A DNA stretch of 64,000 nt from JAGNLM01 sp964439835 (lineage in GTDB: Bacteria > Pseudomonadota > Gammaproteobacteria > JAABTG01), in contig CAYTPQ010000004.1 of assembly GCA_964439835.1 (NCBI GenBank), positions 62,001 through 126,000 of the forward strand. The letters are read 5' to 3'. The notes under the pieces were generated by a model. That model was not told where the DNA came from, ran no database searches, and saw only the letters and a list, made by a program, of their open reading frames with translations. This document shows positions 1-8,637 of this stretch, in pieces (position 1 is the first letter of the stretch; every line of letters starts with the position of its first letter). Made by a program: the position numbers and the translations under genes.

Positions 1-95
1 CCTCCTCGGGACCCGCGCGCTCCGCCCTTCGCCACAGGGGTGGCGGGGACCGCGGCAGGACCTGTCGGTTGTTGAGTCAGGCGGTCAAGTATACC

Positions 96-1310
96 TCAGC
101 GACCGGCCGCGGCGCGCTGGCGATCGGGGATGTCGCTGTACGCGAACACCTGGTCGCGGCCGTTGGCCTTGCAGTAATAGAGTGCCTTGTCGGCCTGGCG
201 GAGCAGGTGGTCGACCAGCGGGCGGCCCTGGTAACGGCCGTCGTGGTCGACCGAGGACAGGCCGATGCTGACCGTGAGCCCGAAGCTGACGCCCTCGGCC
301 TCCCAGAGCAGGCCCCGGACGTAGACCTGGATGCGCTCGGCGAGCACCCGCGCCCCTTCAAGGCCGGTGTTCGGCAGCGCCAGCACGAACTCCTCGCCGC
401 CGAAGCGCGCCAGGATGTCGCCCTCGCGGGTGTGCCGGCGCAGCGCCGCGGCCAGGTCGCGGAGCGCGGCGTCACCGATGGCGTGGCCGAAGGAATCGTT
501 GATCTGTTTGAACAAATCCAGATCGACCAGCATCATGCAGAAGGGGTGGCGGTAGCGCAGCGAGCGCGCGACCGCGGCCTCCGCCTCGGCGAAGAAGAAG
601 CGCCGATTGTGCAGGCCCGTCAGCTCGTCGATGGTCGATAGCTCCTCGTAGCGGCGCTTGAGCTGCTCGGCCTCCGCCAGCGCGCCCTCCAGCTGGCGGG
701 TGCGCTCGGCGACGACAGTCTCCAGACTGTGCAGGGCCCGCTGGTTCGCGAGCATGTGGCCGAGGACCGCGCAGTAGACGGCAATCACCTGCAGGTGCCA
801 CTCGCGGAAGTGGTGCGCCTCGGGGTGGAAGACGTTCACGACGCCGAGCAGCTCGCCCGCCGCCAGCACTGGCGCGCAGATGAGGCAACCCTGGCTCGGG
901 CCGCTTTGGCCCGGCAGGGGGACGAAGCGGGGATCGGTGGCGCAGTCCGGGCAGACCTGGGTCTCGCGGGTCTGGGCGGCAAGGCCGACAAGACCCTCGC
1001 CCAGGCGGAACGTCCGCGGGGCGTACACGCGGTCGGGGGGCAGCCCCTCCGCCGTCTCCCGGGCCGCCTCCGCGTAATCGCGTCCCGCGGCGCAGACGAG
1101 CTCGCTGCCCTGCAGCAGGAACACCGAGCAGCGCGCGAAGTCCTGGTGCTGCATCAGGGCCTCGAGGGCGCCGACGATGAGGGGCCGGGTGTCGCTGCGG
1201 TGGCAGCAGTCCAGCTCGGTGAGCGCGCGCACCGCCGAGAGCGAGTCCAGCAGCGCCAGGAAGCGTTGTCGGAGCTCCCGTGCGGCGTCAGCGAACGGTG
1301 TAGGGTCCAT
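96..1310 (-). CDS. GAF-GGDEF diguanylate cyclase
   Basis: This 404-residue protein is predicted to make cyclic di-GMP from two GTP in the cytoplasm. Residues about 40-190 form a GAF-like sensor domain rich in Cys (C120, C123, C142, C145), so redox or metal sensing is possible. Residues about 195-228 look like a signalling coiled coil, and a GGDEF domain follows (about 230-395) with the active-site motif GGEEF at 304-308. The product-inhibition I-site REGD is at 295-298, five residues before GGEEF, as expected for an active, feedback-inhibited enzyme. There is no transmembrane segment. It starts 3 bp after the stop of the HDOD gene at 1314, so the two are almost certainly co-transcribed. The signal sensed is unknown. 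Confidence 0.93.
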   Translation of the reverse strand: MDPTPFADAARELRQRFLALLDSLSAVRALTELDCCHRSDTRPLIVGALEALMQHQDFARCSVFLLQGSELVCAAGRDYAEAARETAEGLPPDRVYAPRTFRLGEGLVGLAAQTRETQVCPDCATDPRFVPLPGQSGPSQGCLICAPVLAAGELLGVVNVFHPEAHHFREWHLQVIAVYCAVLGHMLANQRALHSLETVVAERTRQLEGALAEAEQLKRRYEELSTIDELTGLHNRRFFFAEAEAAVARSLRYRHPFCMMLVDLDLFKQINDSFGHAIGDAALRDLAAALRRHTREGDILARFGGEEFVLALPNTGLEGARVLAERIQVYVRGLLWEAEGVSFGLTVSIGLSSVDHDGRYQGRPLVDHLLRQADKALYYCKANGRDQVFAYSDIPDRQRAAAGR

Positions 1311-1313
1311 CGC

Positions 1314-2201
1314 TCAATGGGCACTCGCCAAAGTGGCCGCCAGCTCGCGGATCGCGTCCAGGCGCTGCTCGAACAGGGCCCTGATGGCGGTCAGGCCGCC
1401 CTCGCCGATCCCGAGGTCCTCGAACAACCGGGGGTCTTCCACCGGCTCGCTGGGGTGGTCCAGGTACCAGTCGGCCAGACGGGCGCAGCCCCCCACCAGC
1501 CGTGCGTGGGGCCAGTGGAGTCCGCGGTAGGCCGGGTCGTGGTGGTGTTCCATGACGACCACCACCTCCCGGGGCAGGTGCCAGCGGTCCGCGAGCCAGC
1601 CGCCGACGCGGTGGTGGTCGACGCCGACCACGGTGCGCTCGACCGCGGCCAGGGCCGCGTTGGTCGCCCCCGGCGCGAGCGCCAGGGCGCGCGCCATATC
1701 CTGTGCAAAGACGTGGACCATCACCAGCAGGCCCAGGTTGTGCACCAGTCCCGCGAGGTAGGCGGCGTCGGGCTCCGGTCCGCCGGGAACGCTGACCCGC
1801 GCGGCCAGGGCCCGGCAGCTCGCTGCGGTGAGGAGCGCGGTGACCCAGTAGCGCCCCAGGTCGAGGCCCACCGCGGGGCTCACCTTGAAGTGGCCCGAAA
1901 GCGCCAGGGTCAGGGCGAGGCTCTTGACGGTCTCGAGGCCGAGGACGCGGACGATGGCGTCCCTGACCGAGTAGATGTTGCCCGTATAGCCGAAGAAGGC
2001 CGAGCGTGCGAGCCCCACGATTCGGGCGGTGAGGCCAGGGTCGAGCTCGATCGTCCGGGAGAGGGCGCCGACCTGAACGTCCTCGTTGGCGAGCATCGCG
2101 ACGAGCTGCTGCGCCACCGGCGACAGGGGCGGGAGGTCGCTCAGCTGCCGGACGCGTAGGCCGAGCTCGGCAGCGTGGTCGATGGCGGGGGCGGTCTGCA
2201 T
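1314..2201 (-). CDS. HDOD-domain signalling protein
   Basis: This 295-residue cytoplasmic protein belongs to the HDOD family, a metal-poor relative of HD phosphohydrolases often found in signalling operons. The HDOD core covers most of the chain (residues about 15-235), with a typical start of the fold at LPPLSPVAQQLVAML and the conserved FFGYTGNIYSVRDAI segment. The open frame extends upstream, but the ATG at 2201 (MQTAPAIDHA) begins right before the domain; the preceding 31 codons are Arg-rich and unlikely to be translated. It is the first gene of a bicistron with the GAF-GGDEF cyclase 3 bp downstream, which suggests it modulates or scaffolds c-di-GMP signalling. A second HDOD gene lies at 22642. 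Confidence 0.88.
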   Translation of the reverse strand: MQTAPAIDHAAELGLRVRQLSDLPPLSPVAQQLVAMLANEDVQVGALSRTIELDPGLTARIVGLARSAFFGYTGNIYSVRDAIVRVLGLETVKSLALTLALSGHFKVSPAVGLDLGRYWVTALLTAASCRALAARVSVPGGPEPDAAYLAGLVHNLGLLVMVHVFAQDMARALALAPGATNAALAAVERTVVGVDHHRVGGWLADRWHLPREVVVVMEHHHDPAYRGLHWPHARLVGGCARLADWYLDHPSEPVEDPRLFEDLGIGEGGLTAIRALFEQRLDAIRELAATLASAH

Positions 2202-2439
2202 TCTGGTTCTGAGCGGTGTCCCCAAGGCGCCGGTCCGTGAGGACCCCCGGGCGGCGCGCGTACGGTCGGCGCGCCTCTGGCCCCGTCCCGACACCCGGAC
2301 GTATCGGCGCCGTCGCCGGTAGGTTTAGTCGCATCCGGGGTCGTCGGTGGCCCGGCGGGCGGCAGCGGCACCGGCCTTTCGACAGGGCTTTGGCCTTTCC
2401 GTTACCATCGCTATCCGCTCCGCACCGGGCAGGTCCCCC

Positions 2440-3633
2440 TTGAGTCACCCCGTCCTGTTCCTCAAGAAACGCGAGGACCGTCGGCTGCGCGCGGGCCACC
2501 CTTGGGTCTACAGCAACGAGGTGGACGTGGATCGCAGCCCGCTCGCCGGTTTCGAGCCCGGCCAGCAGGTGGAGGTGCGCGCCCAGGACGGCCGCGCCCT
2601 GGGCATGGCGTACGTCAACCCGCGCACGCTCATCAGCGCGCGCCTCTACAGCCGTCACGTCGGCGAGGCCCTCGACCGCACCCTGCTGGCGCGCCGGGTC
2701 GCCCGGGCGCTGGCCCTGCGCGAGCGCCTCTTCGACATTCCCCAGTACCGGCTCGTGCACGGCGAGGGCGACGGGCTGCCGGGTCTAGTGGTCGACCGCT
2801 ACGGTGCCCTGCTCGTCGTCCAGCTGGGCACTGCCGGCATGGAGCGGCTGCGGGACGAGGTGCTTGGGGTGCTGGGCGAGCTGACCGGTGCGTCGGCCGT
2901 GGTCTTGCGCAATGACCTTCCCGGCCGCGCGCTGGAGGGGCTGGGGCAGGCGGTGGAGGTGCCGGTCGGCGAGGCGCCCGAGTGGCACGAGCTGGAGGAA
3001 AACGGCTGCCGGTTCCGCTTCTCGCCCCTGCGCGGACAGAAGACGGGCTGGTTCTGGGACCAGCGCCTGAACCGGGCCCGGCTCGCGGCCTACGTGCGGG
3101 GAGCCCGGGTGCTCGATGTGTTCAGCTACGACGGCGCCTGGGGCATTCAGGCGGCCCACGCCGGGGCCTCCCGGGTGACCTGCGTGGATGCCTCTGCCGA
3201 CGCCCTGGATCGCCTCGCCGTTAACGCAGGCCTGAACGCTGTGGGCGACCGGGTCGAGACCCTGCAGGGCGATGCCTTCGACCGGCTGAAGGACCTGCGC
3301 GAGACCGGCGAGCGCTTCGACGTGGTGGTGGTCGACCCCCCCGCCTTCATCAAGCGCGTCAAGGACCGGGAGGCCGGCCTGGAGGCGTACCAGCGGCTCA
3401 ACCGGCTGGCCATGCGGGTGCTGGCCCCGGACGGGGTCCTGATCTCCTGCTCCTGCTCGTTCCACCTGGACCGGGAGACGCTGGTGGACCTCCTACACCG
3501 GGGCGCGCGCCACGCGGACCGCGGCCTGCAGGTGCTGGAGCACGGGCACCAGGGCCCCGACCACCCCGTCCACCCGGCGATCCCGGAGACCGCGTACCTC
3601 AAGTGCGTGACGGTCCGGGTCTACCGGGATTGA
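2440..3633 (+). CDS. rlmI: 23S rRNA (cytosine-C5)-methyltransferase, RlmI family
   Basis: Predicted S-adenosylmethionine-dependent methyltransferase of the RlmI/YccW type, which in E. coli methylates C1962 of 23S rRNA. A PUA-like RNA-binding region is N-terminal (KKREDRRLRAGHPWVYSNEV), followed by a Rossmann methyltransferase domain with the SAM loop VLDVFSYDGAWGIQAA, the DPPAFIK motif and the catalytic-type SCSCSFHL segment. I chose the TTG at 2440, preceded by AGG at 2431. It gives 397 residues, next to 396 for E. coli RlmI, and places the conserved N-terminus correctly; the frame is open upstream to 2347 but that part is not family-like. It lies 24 bp upstream of lgt, probably the same transcript. 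Confidence 0.9.
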   Translation: MSHPVLFLKKREDRRLRAGHPWVYSNEVDVDRSPLAGFEPGQQVEVRAQDGRALGMAYVNPRTLISARLYSRHVGEALDRTLLARRVARALALRERLFDIPQYRLVHGEGDGLPGLVVDRYGALLVVQLGTAGMERLRDEVLGVLGELTGASAVVLRNDLPGRALEGLGQAVEVPVGEAPEWHELEENGCRFRFSPLRGQKTGWFWDQRLNRARLAAYVRGARVLDVFSYDGAWGIQAAHAGASRVTCVDASADALDRLAVNAGLNAVGDRVETLQGDAFDRLKDLRETGERFDVVVVDPPAFIKRVKDREAGLEAYQRLNRLAMRVLAPDGVLISCSCSFHLDRETLVDLLHRGARHADRGLQVLEHGHQGPDHPVHPAIPETAYLKCVTVRVYRD

Positions 3634-3657
3634 CCCGCCGCCGGGAGGACAGTCCGC

Positions 3658-4461
3658 ATGATCGCCTTCCCTGACATCGACCCGGTCGCCTTCCGGCTGG
3701 GTCCCGTCCCCGTGCACTGGTACGGGCTCATGTACCTGATCGGCTTTGCGGCGGCCTGGGCCCTAGGCAGGCTGCGCGCGCGTGACCCGCGTCGCGGCTG
3801 GACGCCGGCGATGGTCGACGACCTGGTGTTCTACGTCGCCCTCGGGGCGGTGTTGGGCGGACGGCTCGGCTACATTCTCTTCTACGGTCTGCCGCAGTAC
3901 GCGTCCTCCCCCCTGGACGCGCTCAAGGTCTGGCAGGGCGGAATGTCCTTCCACGGCGGGCTCATCGGCGCGCTCCTCGCCGCCTGGCTGCTGGGTCGTC
4001 GTCAGGGCCGCGGCTTCTTCCAAGTCACGGACTTCATGGCCCCACTGGTGCCGCCCGGGCTCTTTGCCGGGCGCATCGGCAACTTCATCAACGGCGAGCT
4101 CTGGGGTGCGCCGACCGACCTGCCGTGGGGGATGGTCTTCCCCGGCGAGGCGGCCGGCGGCGTGCCGCGGCATCCGTCTCAGCTCTACGAGGCCGTCCTC
4201 GAGGGCCTGGTACTGTTCGCCGTGCTCTGGGCCTTCTCCCGCCGCCCGCGGCCGACGATGGCGGTCTCGGGGCTATTCCTGGTGCTCTACGGGGCGTTTC
4301 GCTCGCTGGTCGAGCTGGTCCGGGTCCCGGACGCCCACCTGGGCTACCTGGCCCTCGGCTGGGTCACCATGGGGCAGTTGCTGAGCCTGCCGATGATTGT
4401 CGCGGGCCTGCTGTTGCTGGCGGTGGCTTACCGGCGGGGGCGGGGCATGCCGGAATCGTGA
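3658..4461 (+). CDS. lgt: Prolipoprotein diacylglyceryl transferase
   Basis: Lgt transfers a diacylglyceryl group from phosphatidylglycerol to the lipobox cysteine of prolipoproteins in the inner membrane, the first step of lipoprotein maturation. The 267-residue product is a multi-pass membrane protein of normal family length. It carries the family motifs HWYGLMYLIGF near residue 20, GGMSFHGGLIG near 98 and the Lgt signature GRIGNFINGELWG near 138. ATG start at 3658 with an AGGAC-type ribosome site just upstream. Lipoproteins that would depend on it in this window include the ApbE protein at 25183 and the VWA protein at 44113. A palindromic repeat follows the stop codon. Confidence 0.96.
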   Translation: MIAFPDIDPVAFRLGPVPVHWYGLMYLIGFAAAWALGRLRARDPRRGWTPAMVDDLVFYVALGAVLGGRLGYILFYGLPQYASSPLDALKVWQGGMSFHGGLIGALLAAWLLGRRQGRGFFQVTDFMAPLVPPGLFAGRIGNFINGELWGAPTDLPWGMVFPGEAAGGVPRHPSQLYEAVLEGLVLFAVLWAFSRRPRPTMAVSGLFLVLYGAFRSLVELVRVPDAHLGYLALGWVTMGQLLSLPMIVAGLLLLAVAYRRGRGMPES

Positions 4462-4513
4462 TGTCGAGGGGGACCGGTGTCTGGCAAAGCCAGCGCCGAA
4501 TCGAGTCACGGGG

Positions 4514-4731
4514 GCAGCTCCCCGGTACGGTCCCGCGGGACACGCCGCAAGTACGTCCCTGTAGGCTCGTCTGCCGCCTTGCTCGGGCGGGCTGTCCTGC
4601 CCGCCCGGCAAGCCCGGGGTGGGCCCTCCCAGGCCCACCCGTTCGGCGGGGCCGCTGTCCACTGGACAGCGGCCTTCTTCCGCCGAACCCATGGTGTCAG
4701 ACGGTCCCGCGAAACCGCACCGGGGACCTGC
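4514..4731 (+). repeat. Palindromic intergenic repeat, long copy 1
   Basis: First of four copies in the window. The ends are imperfect inverted repeats (GCAGCTCCCCGGTACGGTCC at the left, a matching ACCGGGGACCTGC end at the right). The conserved left half contains GGGACACGCCGCAAGTACGT followed by CCCTGTAGGCTCGTCTGCCG. This copy is 218 bp because its centre holds three further palindromes: CTTGCTCGGGCGGGC with its complement near 4580-4611, GGGTGGGCC/GGCCCACCC near 4617-4640, and GCCGCTGTCCA/TGGACAGCGGC near 4651-4673. It fills the 320-bp gap between lgt and the convergent cyclopropane synthase gene; no gene is visible here. Confidence 0.85.
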
Positions 4732-4781
4732 TTCGACGTTTGTGGCGCAATCCGGACGGGCCATCCCCAATCGGTAGTCTT

Positions 4782-6056
4782 TCAGCCCACCGGGTACAGG
4801 TGCTCCCGGGTCCAGGGCACCTCGTTGCTCGTGCCCGGGGCGAAGACCACCTGGAAGAGCTGCAGGCTGCCGGTGCTGAAGGCGGACACCGAGCCGGCCA
4901 GATAGAGCCGCCACATCCGCACGAAGCGCCGGTCGAACATCCGCTCGACCGTCTCCTCCGCCGCGTTGAACCGCTCGAGCCAGTCCGCGCAGGTTCGCGC
5001 GTAGTGCAGGCGCAGGTTCTCCACGTCCAGGATCGAGAAGTCGTCGGGCTCGAAGATCCGCGTCATCTCCGACAGGCTCGGCGGGCGGCTGCCGGGGAAG
5101 ATCCTCCGCTCAGTCCACGGGTTGTTTGGCGCGGGCTGATTGCGGCCGATCGTGTGGATCAGGCCCAGTCCGTTCGGCGCCAGGCAGCCGCGGATGACCT
5201 TGCCGAGCTGACGGTAGTGCTCGGGACCGACGTGCTCCAGCATGCCGACCGACACGAACCGATCGCAGGTGCCGCGGATGTTCCGGTAGTCGTCCTCGAT
5301 GAACTCCACCCGGTCCGCCAGCCCCTCGACGCGGGCGCGCTCGCGGGCGTGGGCGAGCTGCTCGCGCGAGATGTTGTAGGCCCGGACCCTCACGCCGTAG
5401 TGCCGGCCCAGGTGCAGGGCAAGGGCCCCCCAGCCGCAGCCCGCCTCGAACACCGTCTGGCCGGGCGCAAGCCGCAGCTTGCGCGCCACGTGGTCCATCT
5501 TGGCGCGCTGGGCCTCTTCGAGCGTTGCCTCGGGGGCCGTGTAGTAGGCGCAGGTGTAAACCATCTCCCGGTCGAGCCAGAGCCGGTAGAACGCGTTGCC
5601 GATGTCGTAGTGGTGGCGGATGTTGTCCCGCGCCGTCGCCAGGGAGTTGGAGCGCGGTCGAGTCAGCCAGTCGAGCACGGCCCGGCGCAGCGGGCTCTGC
5701 CGCGCGCTCGCCATCGCGCGATAGAGCGCCTCCAGGAACTCGACCAGGCTGCCGTCCACGTCAACCAACCCATCGCTGTAGGAGTCTCCGAACCCCACGT
5801 CCGGTGTCAGCAGCATGCGCAGGAGCGCCCGGCGCTCGCGTATGTGCACGCGAGTCAGGGGCTTGGTGCGGGGCGTGTAGGCCTGTGAGCCGTCCCACAG
5901 GTGCACGGCGAACGGTGGATCGCCGCCGAGGCTCATCAGCGTGCGAACTGCCCAGCGGTCCAAGGCGGTCACGGCGGGCTTCGCCTCGTGGGTATCGGCA
6001 AGCCCCGCGGTCACTTGGTCGTCCGCGGCGGGGAGGCCCTGACTGTGCTTCTCCAT
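4782..6056 (-). CDS. Cyclopropane-fatty-acyl-phospholipid synthase family methyltransferase
   Basis: Predicted SAM-dependent enzyme that methylenates the double bonds of unsaturated acyl chains in membrane phospholipids. The 424-residue chain has an N-terminal lipid-binding-like region and a class I methyltransferase domain with the SAM loop VFEAGCGWGALALHLGRHYG at about residues 210-230, then VGMLEHVGPEHYRQLG. The region around residue 340 (PGSRPPSLSEM) matches the family layout. The ATG at 6056 is preceded on its strand by AGGAGG, 8 nt away, and is preferred over an upstream in-frame start at 6092. It is longer than E. coli Cfa (382 residues), mostly at the N-terminus. The close homologues that methylate other lipids cannot be separated by sequence alone. 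Confidence 0.88.
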   Translation of the reverse strand: MEKHSQGLPAADDQVTAGLADTHEAKPAVTALDRWAVRTLMSLGGDPPFAVHLWDGSQAYTPRTKPLTRVHIRERRALLRMLLTPDVGFGDSYSDGLVDVDGSLVEFLEALYRAMASARQSPLRRAVLDWLTRPRSNSLATARDNIRHHYDIGNAFYRLWLDREMVYTCAYYTAPEATLEEAQRAKMDHVARKLRLAPGQTVFEAGCGWGALALHLGRHYGVRVRAYNISREQLAHARERARVEGLADRVEFIEDDYRNIRGTCDRFVSVGMLEHVGPEHYRQLGKVIRGCLAPNGLGLIHTIGRNQPAPNNPWTERRIFPGSRPPSLSEMTRIFEPDDFSILDVENLRLHYARTCADWLERFNAAEETVERMFDRRFVRMWRLYLAGSVSAFSTGSLQLFQVVFAPGTSNEVPWTREHLYPVG

Positions 6057-6165
6057 GGTTTCGCCCTCCTGCGTGCGGTGTCGCCGGAACACCCGCAGCG
6101 GTAGAGCAACGCGGGTCCGACCCCATCACGAATTTACCGGGGCCGGTGACCCTGTCAACAGCCTG

Positions 6166-7029
6166 TCAGGAGAAGACGACCGTCTTGTTACCGTGAACGA
6201 TGATGCGATCCTCGAGGAACCACTTCACCGCGCGGGCCAGGACCGTGCGCTCGATGTCGCGTCCCAGCTCCCGCAGGTCCGCGACGCTGTGCCGGTGCGA
6301 GACCCGGATCACGTCCTGGTCGATGATGGGGCCCTCGTCCAGACCGCGGGTGACGAAATGGGCGGTCGCGCCAATGAGCTTGACGCCGCGTTCGCTCGCC
6401 TGCCGGTAGGGGTCTGCGCCCGCGAACGCCGGTAGGAAGGAGTGGTGAATGTTGATGATCCGGTTCGGGTAGCGGTCGACGAAATCGGCCGTCAGTACCT
6501 GCATGTAACGGGCCAGCACCACCAGGTCGGACTGGCCCTCCAGGAGCTCCAGCACCTTCGCCTCCGCGTCGGGTTTGGTCGCGGGGGTGACCGGGACGTG
6601 GTGGAAGGGGACGCCGAAGGACTCAACCGCCGGGCGCAGGTCGTCGTGGTTGCTGATGACCCGGGTCACGGTCGCCGGCAGCTCCCCGCGAGACCAGCGC
6701 CACAGGACCTCGAGCAGCGCGTGGTCGTGGCGCGAGACCAGGATCACGACCTTCTTCGGGGGCGCTGCGTAGCTGAAGGTCCACTCCATGCCGTAGTGAC
6801 TCGCCACCCGGTCGTGGAACGAGCGCTCCAGTGCTGCGCGGGAGAGGTCCAGGTGCGGGGTCTGGAACTCGAGGCGCATGAAAAAGGTGCCGCCCTCGGG
6901 GTCGGTGGAGTGCTGGTCGAGGGCAGTGACGTTGGCTCCGTGGTTGTAGAGCAGCGTCGTGACAGCGGCCACGATGCCCGGTCGGTCGGGGCAGGTGATG
7001 AGGAGGCGGGCAGTGGTCTCCGGGGTCAT
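6166..7029 (-). CDS. purU: Formyltetrahydrofolate deformylase
   Basis: PurU hydrolyses 10-formyl-tetrahydrofolate to formate and tetrahydrofolate, balancing one-carbon pools and feeding formate to purine synthesis. The 287-residue product (E. coli PurU is 280) has an N-terminal ACT domain (LLITCPDRPGIVAAVTTLLY) that would sense glycine or methionine, then a formyl-transferase domain. The deformylase-type catalytic stretch is clear: NIHHSFLPAFAGADPY and GATAHFVTRGLDEGPII. The ATG at 7029 gives the normal N-terminus; an in-frame start at 7083 would add 18 unlike residues. It is separated from the cyclopropane synthase gene by 109 bp, and a 291-bp gap lies between it and the divergent radical SAM gene. 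Confidence 0.95.
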   Translation of the reverse strand: MTPETTARLLITCPDRPGIVAAVTTLLYNHGANVTALDQHSTDPEGGTFFMRLEFQTPHLDLSRAALERSFHDRVASHYGMEWTFSYAAPPKKVVILVSRHDHALLEVLWRWSRGELPATVTRVISNHDDLRPAVESFGVPFHHVPVTPATKPDAEAKVLELLEGQSDLVVLARYMQVLTADFVDRYPNRIINIHHSFLPAFAGADPYRQASERGVKLIGATAHFVTRGLDEGPIIDQDVIRVSHRHSVADLRELGRDIERTVLARAVKWFLEDRIIVHGNKTVVFS

Positions 7030-7320
7030 GGGCGCGTCCAGGAGTTTGGGCGGGAGGATGATACGCGGACAGCAGGTCGTCACAAGACGCCGGGGTCTTG
7101 AGGGGTGGCGAAGGGGCCCGCAAGGGACCCCGCAGTGCTTGGAATTCCCGCCCCTCCGGCAGGCCGCTGACGAATTCGCACGCCGCTCTTGTCTTCTGCT
7201 CCGGAGGTCCTAATATCTCGCGCCAACCTGGCCCCGCGAGGGGCCGCCGCACGCAGGCGGGCCCGGTCCGGGGACCGACAGCCCAGGCCGCGTCGGGCCT
7301 TCCACCGGGAGGGGAGTTCG

Positions 7321-8637
7321 ATGACCGACCAGCTCGCCGTCGACGGTAGGGAAGAGGGCACAGAGGACGAAGAGCCTCCCGGTCTCCAGAGCTCCTCCGC
7401 CCCCTCGTCCGCCTTCCGTCTCCCACCCCCCCCGCCTTCGCTCGCTCTCGTCTCCGACACCGTCTCCCCGCCGAGGCACTGCGTGCCCCGGATGACGGTC
7501 AGCGCGCGCAGCCGGGCGTTTCGCAAGCGGTTCTACCCCTCGGTCACCGCGCGGGAGTGGAACGACTGGCACTGGCAGAACCGTAACCGGATCCGCTCGG
7601 CCGACCAGCTGGCGCGGCTGATCCGGCTGTCAGAAGACGAGGCCGAGGCGATCAGGCGGCACACCGGACCGCTCCCGGTCGGGATCACGCCGTACTACGC
7701 CAGCCTGCTGTCGGAGCACGACCCGATGCAGGCGTTGCGGCGTACGGTGGTCCCGGTGGGCGGGGAGTACCTGCGAACCCCCGGTGAAGCGGACGACCCG
7801 CTCGGCGAGGACGGCCACAGCCCGGTGCCCGGTATCGTGCACCGCTACCCGGACCGGGTCCTGTTCCTGGTTACCGGCTTTTGCTCGACCTACTGCCGTT
7901 ACTGCACGCGATCGCGCATGGTCGGCGCGACTGGCGAGAAGAGCGTGCGCAAGAGCGATCTGGAGCGCGCGCTGGCGTATATCGAGTCGACGCCGAGCGT
8001 GCGCGACGTGCTGGTCTCGGGCGGCGACCCGCTGACCCTGGACGACGAGCGGCTGGACTGGATCCTGTCCCGCCTGCGGCGGATCCCGCACGTGGAGTTC
8101 GTGCGGATCGGCAGCAAGCAACCGGTGGTCATGCCCCAGCGGGTCACGCCGGCGCTCACGCGTATGCTGCGCCGCTACCACCCGCTGTGGATGAGCCTGC
8201 ACTTCACCCACCCCGAGGAGCTGACCCCAGAGGTGGCCGAGTCCTGCGGGCGGCTCGCGGACGCCGGCATCCCGCTCGGCAGCCAGACCGTGCTGCTGCG
8301 CGGGGTGAACGACGACCTCGAGACCATGCGCCGGCTGTTGCAGGGGCTGCTCCGGATCCGGGTGCGCCCTTACTACCTCTATCAGTGCGATCCGATCAGC
8401 GGCTCGGCCCACTTCCGCACGCCGGTGGAGAAGGGGCTGGAGATCGTGCGCGGCCTGCGTGGGCACACCACCGGCTACGCGGTGCCGACCTACGTCATCG
8501 ACGCGCCGTCCGGCGGTGGCAAGGTGCCGCTGCTGCCGAGCTACGTCGCTGGCCGGGACGGGGAGGACCTGCTGCTGACAAACTACGAGGGCCGTACCTA
8601 CCGTTACCCGGACCCGCCTATTCCCCACGCCTGCTGA
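7321..8637 (+). CDS. Lysine 2,3-aminomutase-like radical SAM enzyme (KamA family)
   Basis: A 438-residue pyridoxal-phosphate radical SAM protein, likely moving an alpha-amino group to the beta carbon. The 4Fe-4S cysteines are C188, C192, C195 (CSTYCRYC), with R197 two residues on, as in clostridial KamA. The PLP lysine is K401 in the DAPSGGGK motif. Aspartates D357 (YQCDP) and D394 keep the spacing of the two KamA residues that hold the side-chain amino group of lysine, so lysine or a close analogue is the likely substrate. ATG 7321 follows GGGAGGGGAG. The first 100 residues are low-complexity (acidic, Ser/Pro-rich) and could be partly untranslated if ATG 7492 is used. The C-terminal zinc Cys tail of clostridial KamA is missing. 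Its stop overlaps the next start by one base. Confidence 0.88.
   Translation: MTDQLAVDGREEGTEDEEPPGLQSSSAPSSAFRLPPPPPSLALVSDTVSPPRHCVPRMTVSARSRAFRKRFYPSVTAREWNDWHWQNRNRIRSADQLARLIRLSEDEAEAIRRHTGPLPVGITPYYASLLSEHDPMQALRRTVVPVGGEYLRTPGEADDPLGEDGHSPVPGIVHRYPDRVLFLVTGFCSTYCRYCTRSRMVGATGEKSVRKSDLERALAYIESTPSVRDVLVSGGDPLTLDDERLDWILSRLRRIPHVEFVRIGSKQPVVMPQRVTPALTRMLRRYHPLWMSLHFTHPEELTPEVAESCGRLADAGIPLGSQTVLLRGVNDDLETMRRLLQGLLRIRVRPYYLYQCDPISGSAHFRTPVEKGLEIVRGLRGHTTGYAVPTYVIDAPSGGGKVPLLPSYVAGRDGEDLLLTNYEGRTYRYPDPPIPHAC

Noticed and set aside
4504..4730. Protein-coding use of the palindromic repeats (shared RSRGTRRKYVPVGS peptide)
   Set aside because: The same peptide appears in different frames and fused to unrelated sequence in each copy, as expected from a repeated non-coding element.
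7321..8637. Identification as EpmB, the EF-P lysine aminomutase
   Set aside because: The two substrate-binding aspartates of free-lysine KamA are present, and no epmA or efp gene is near.
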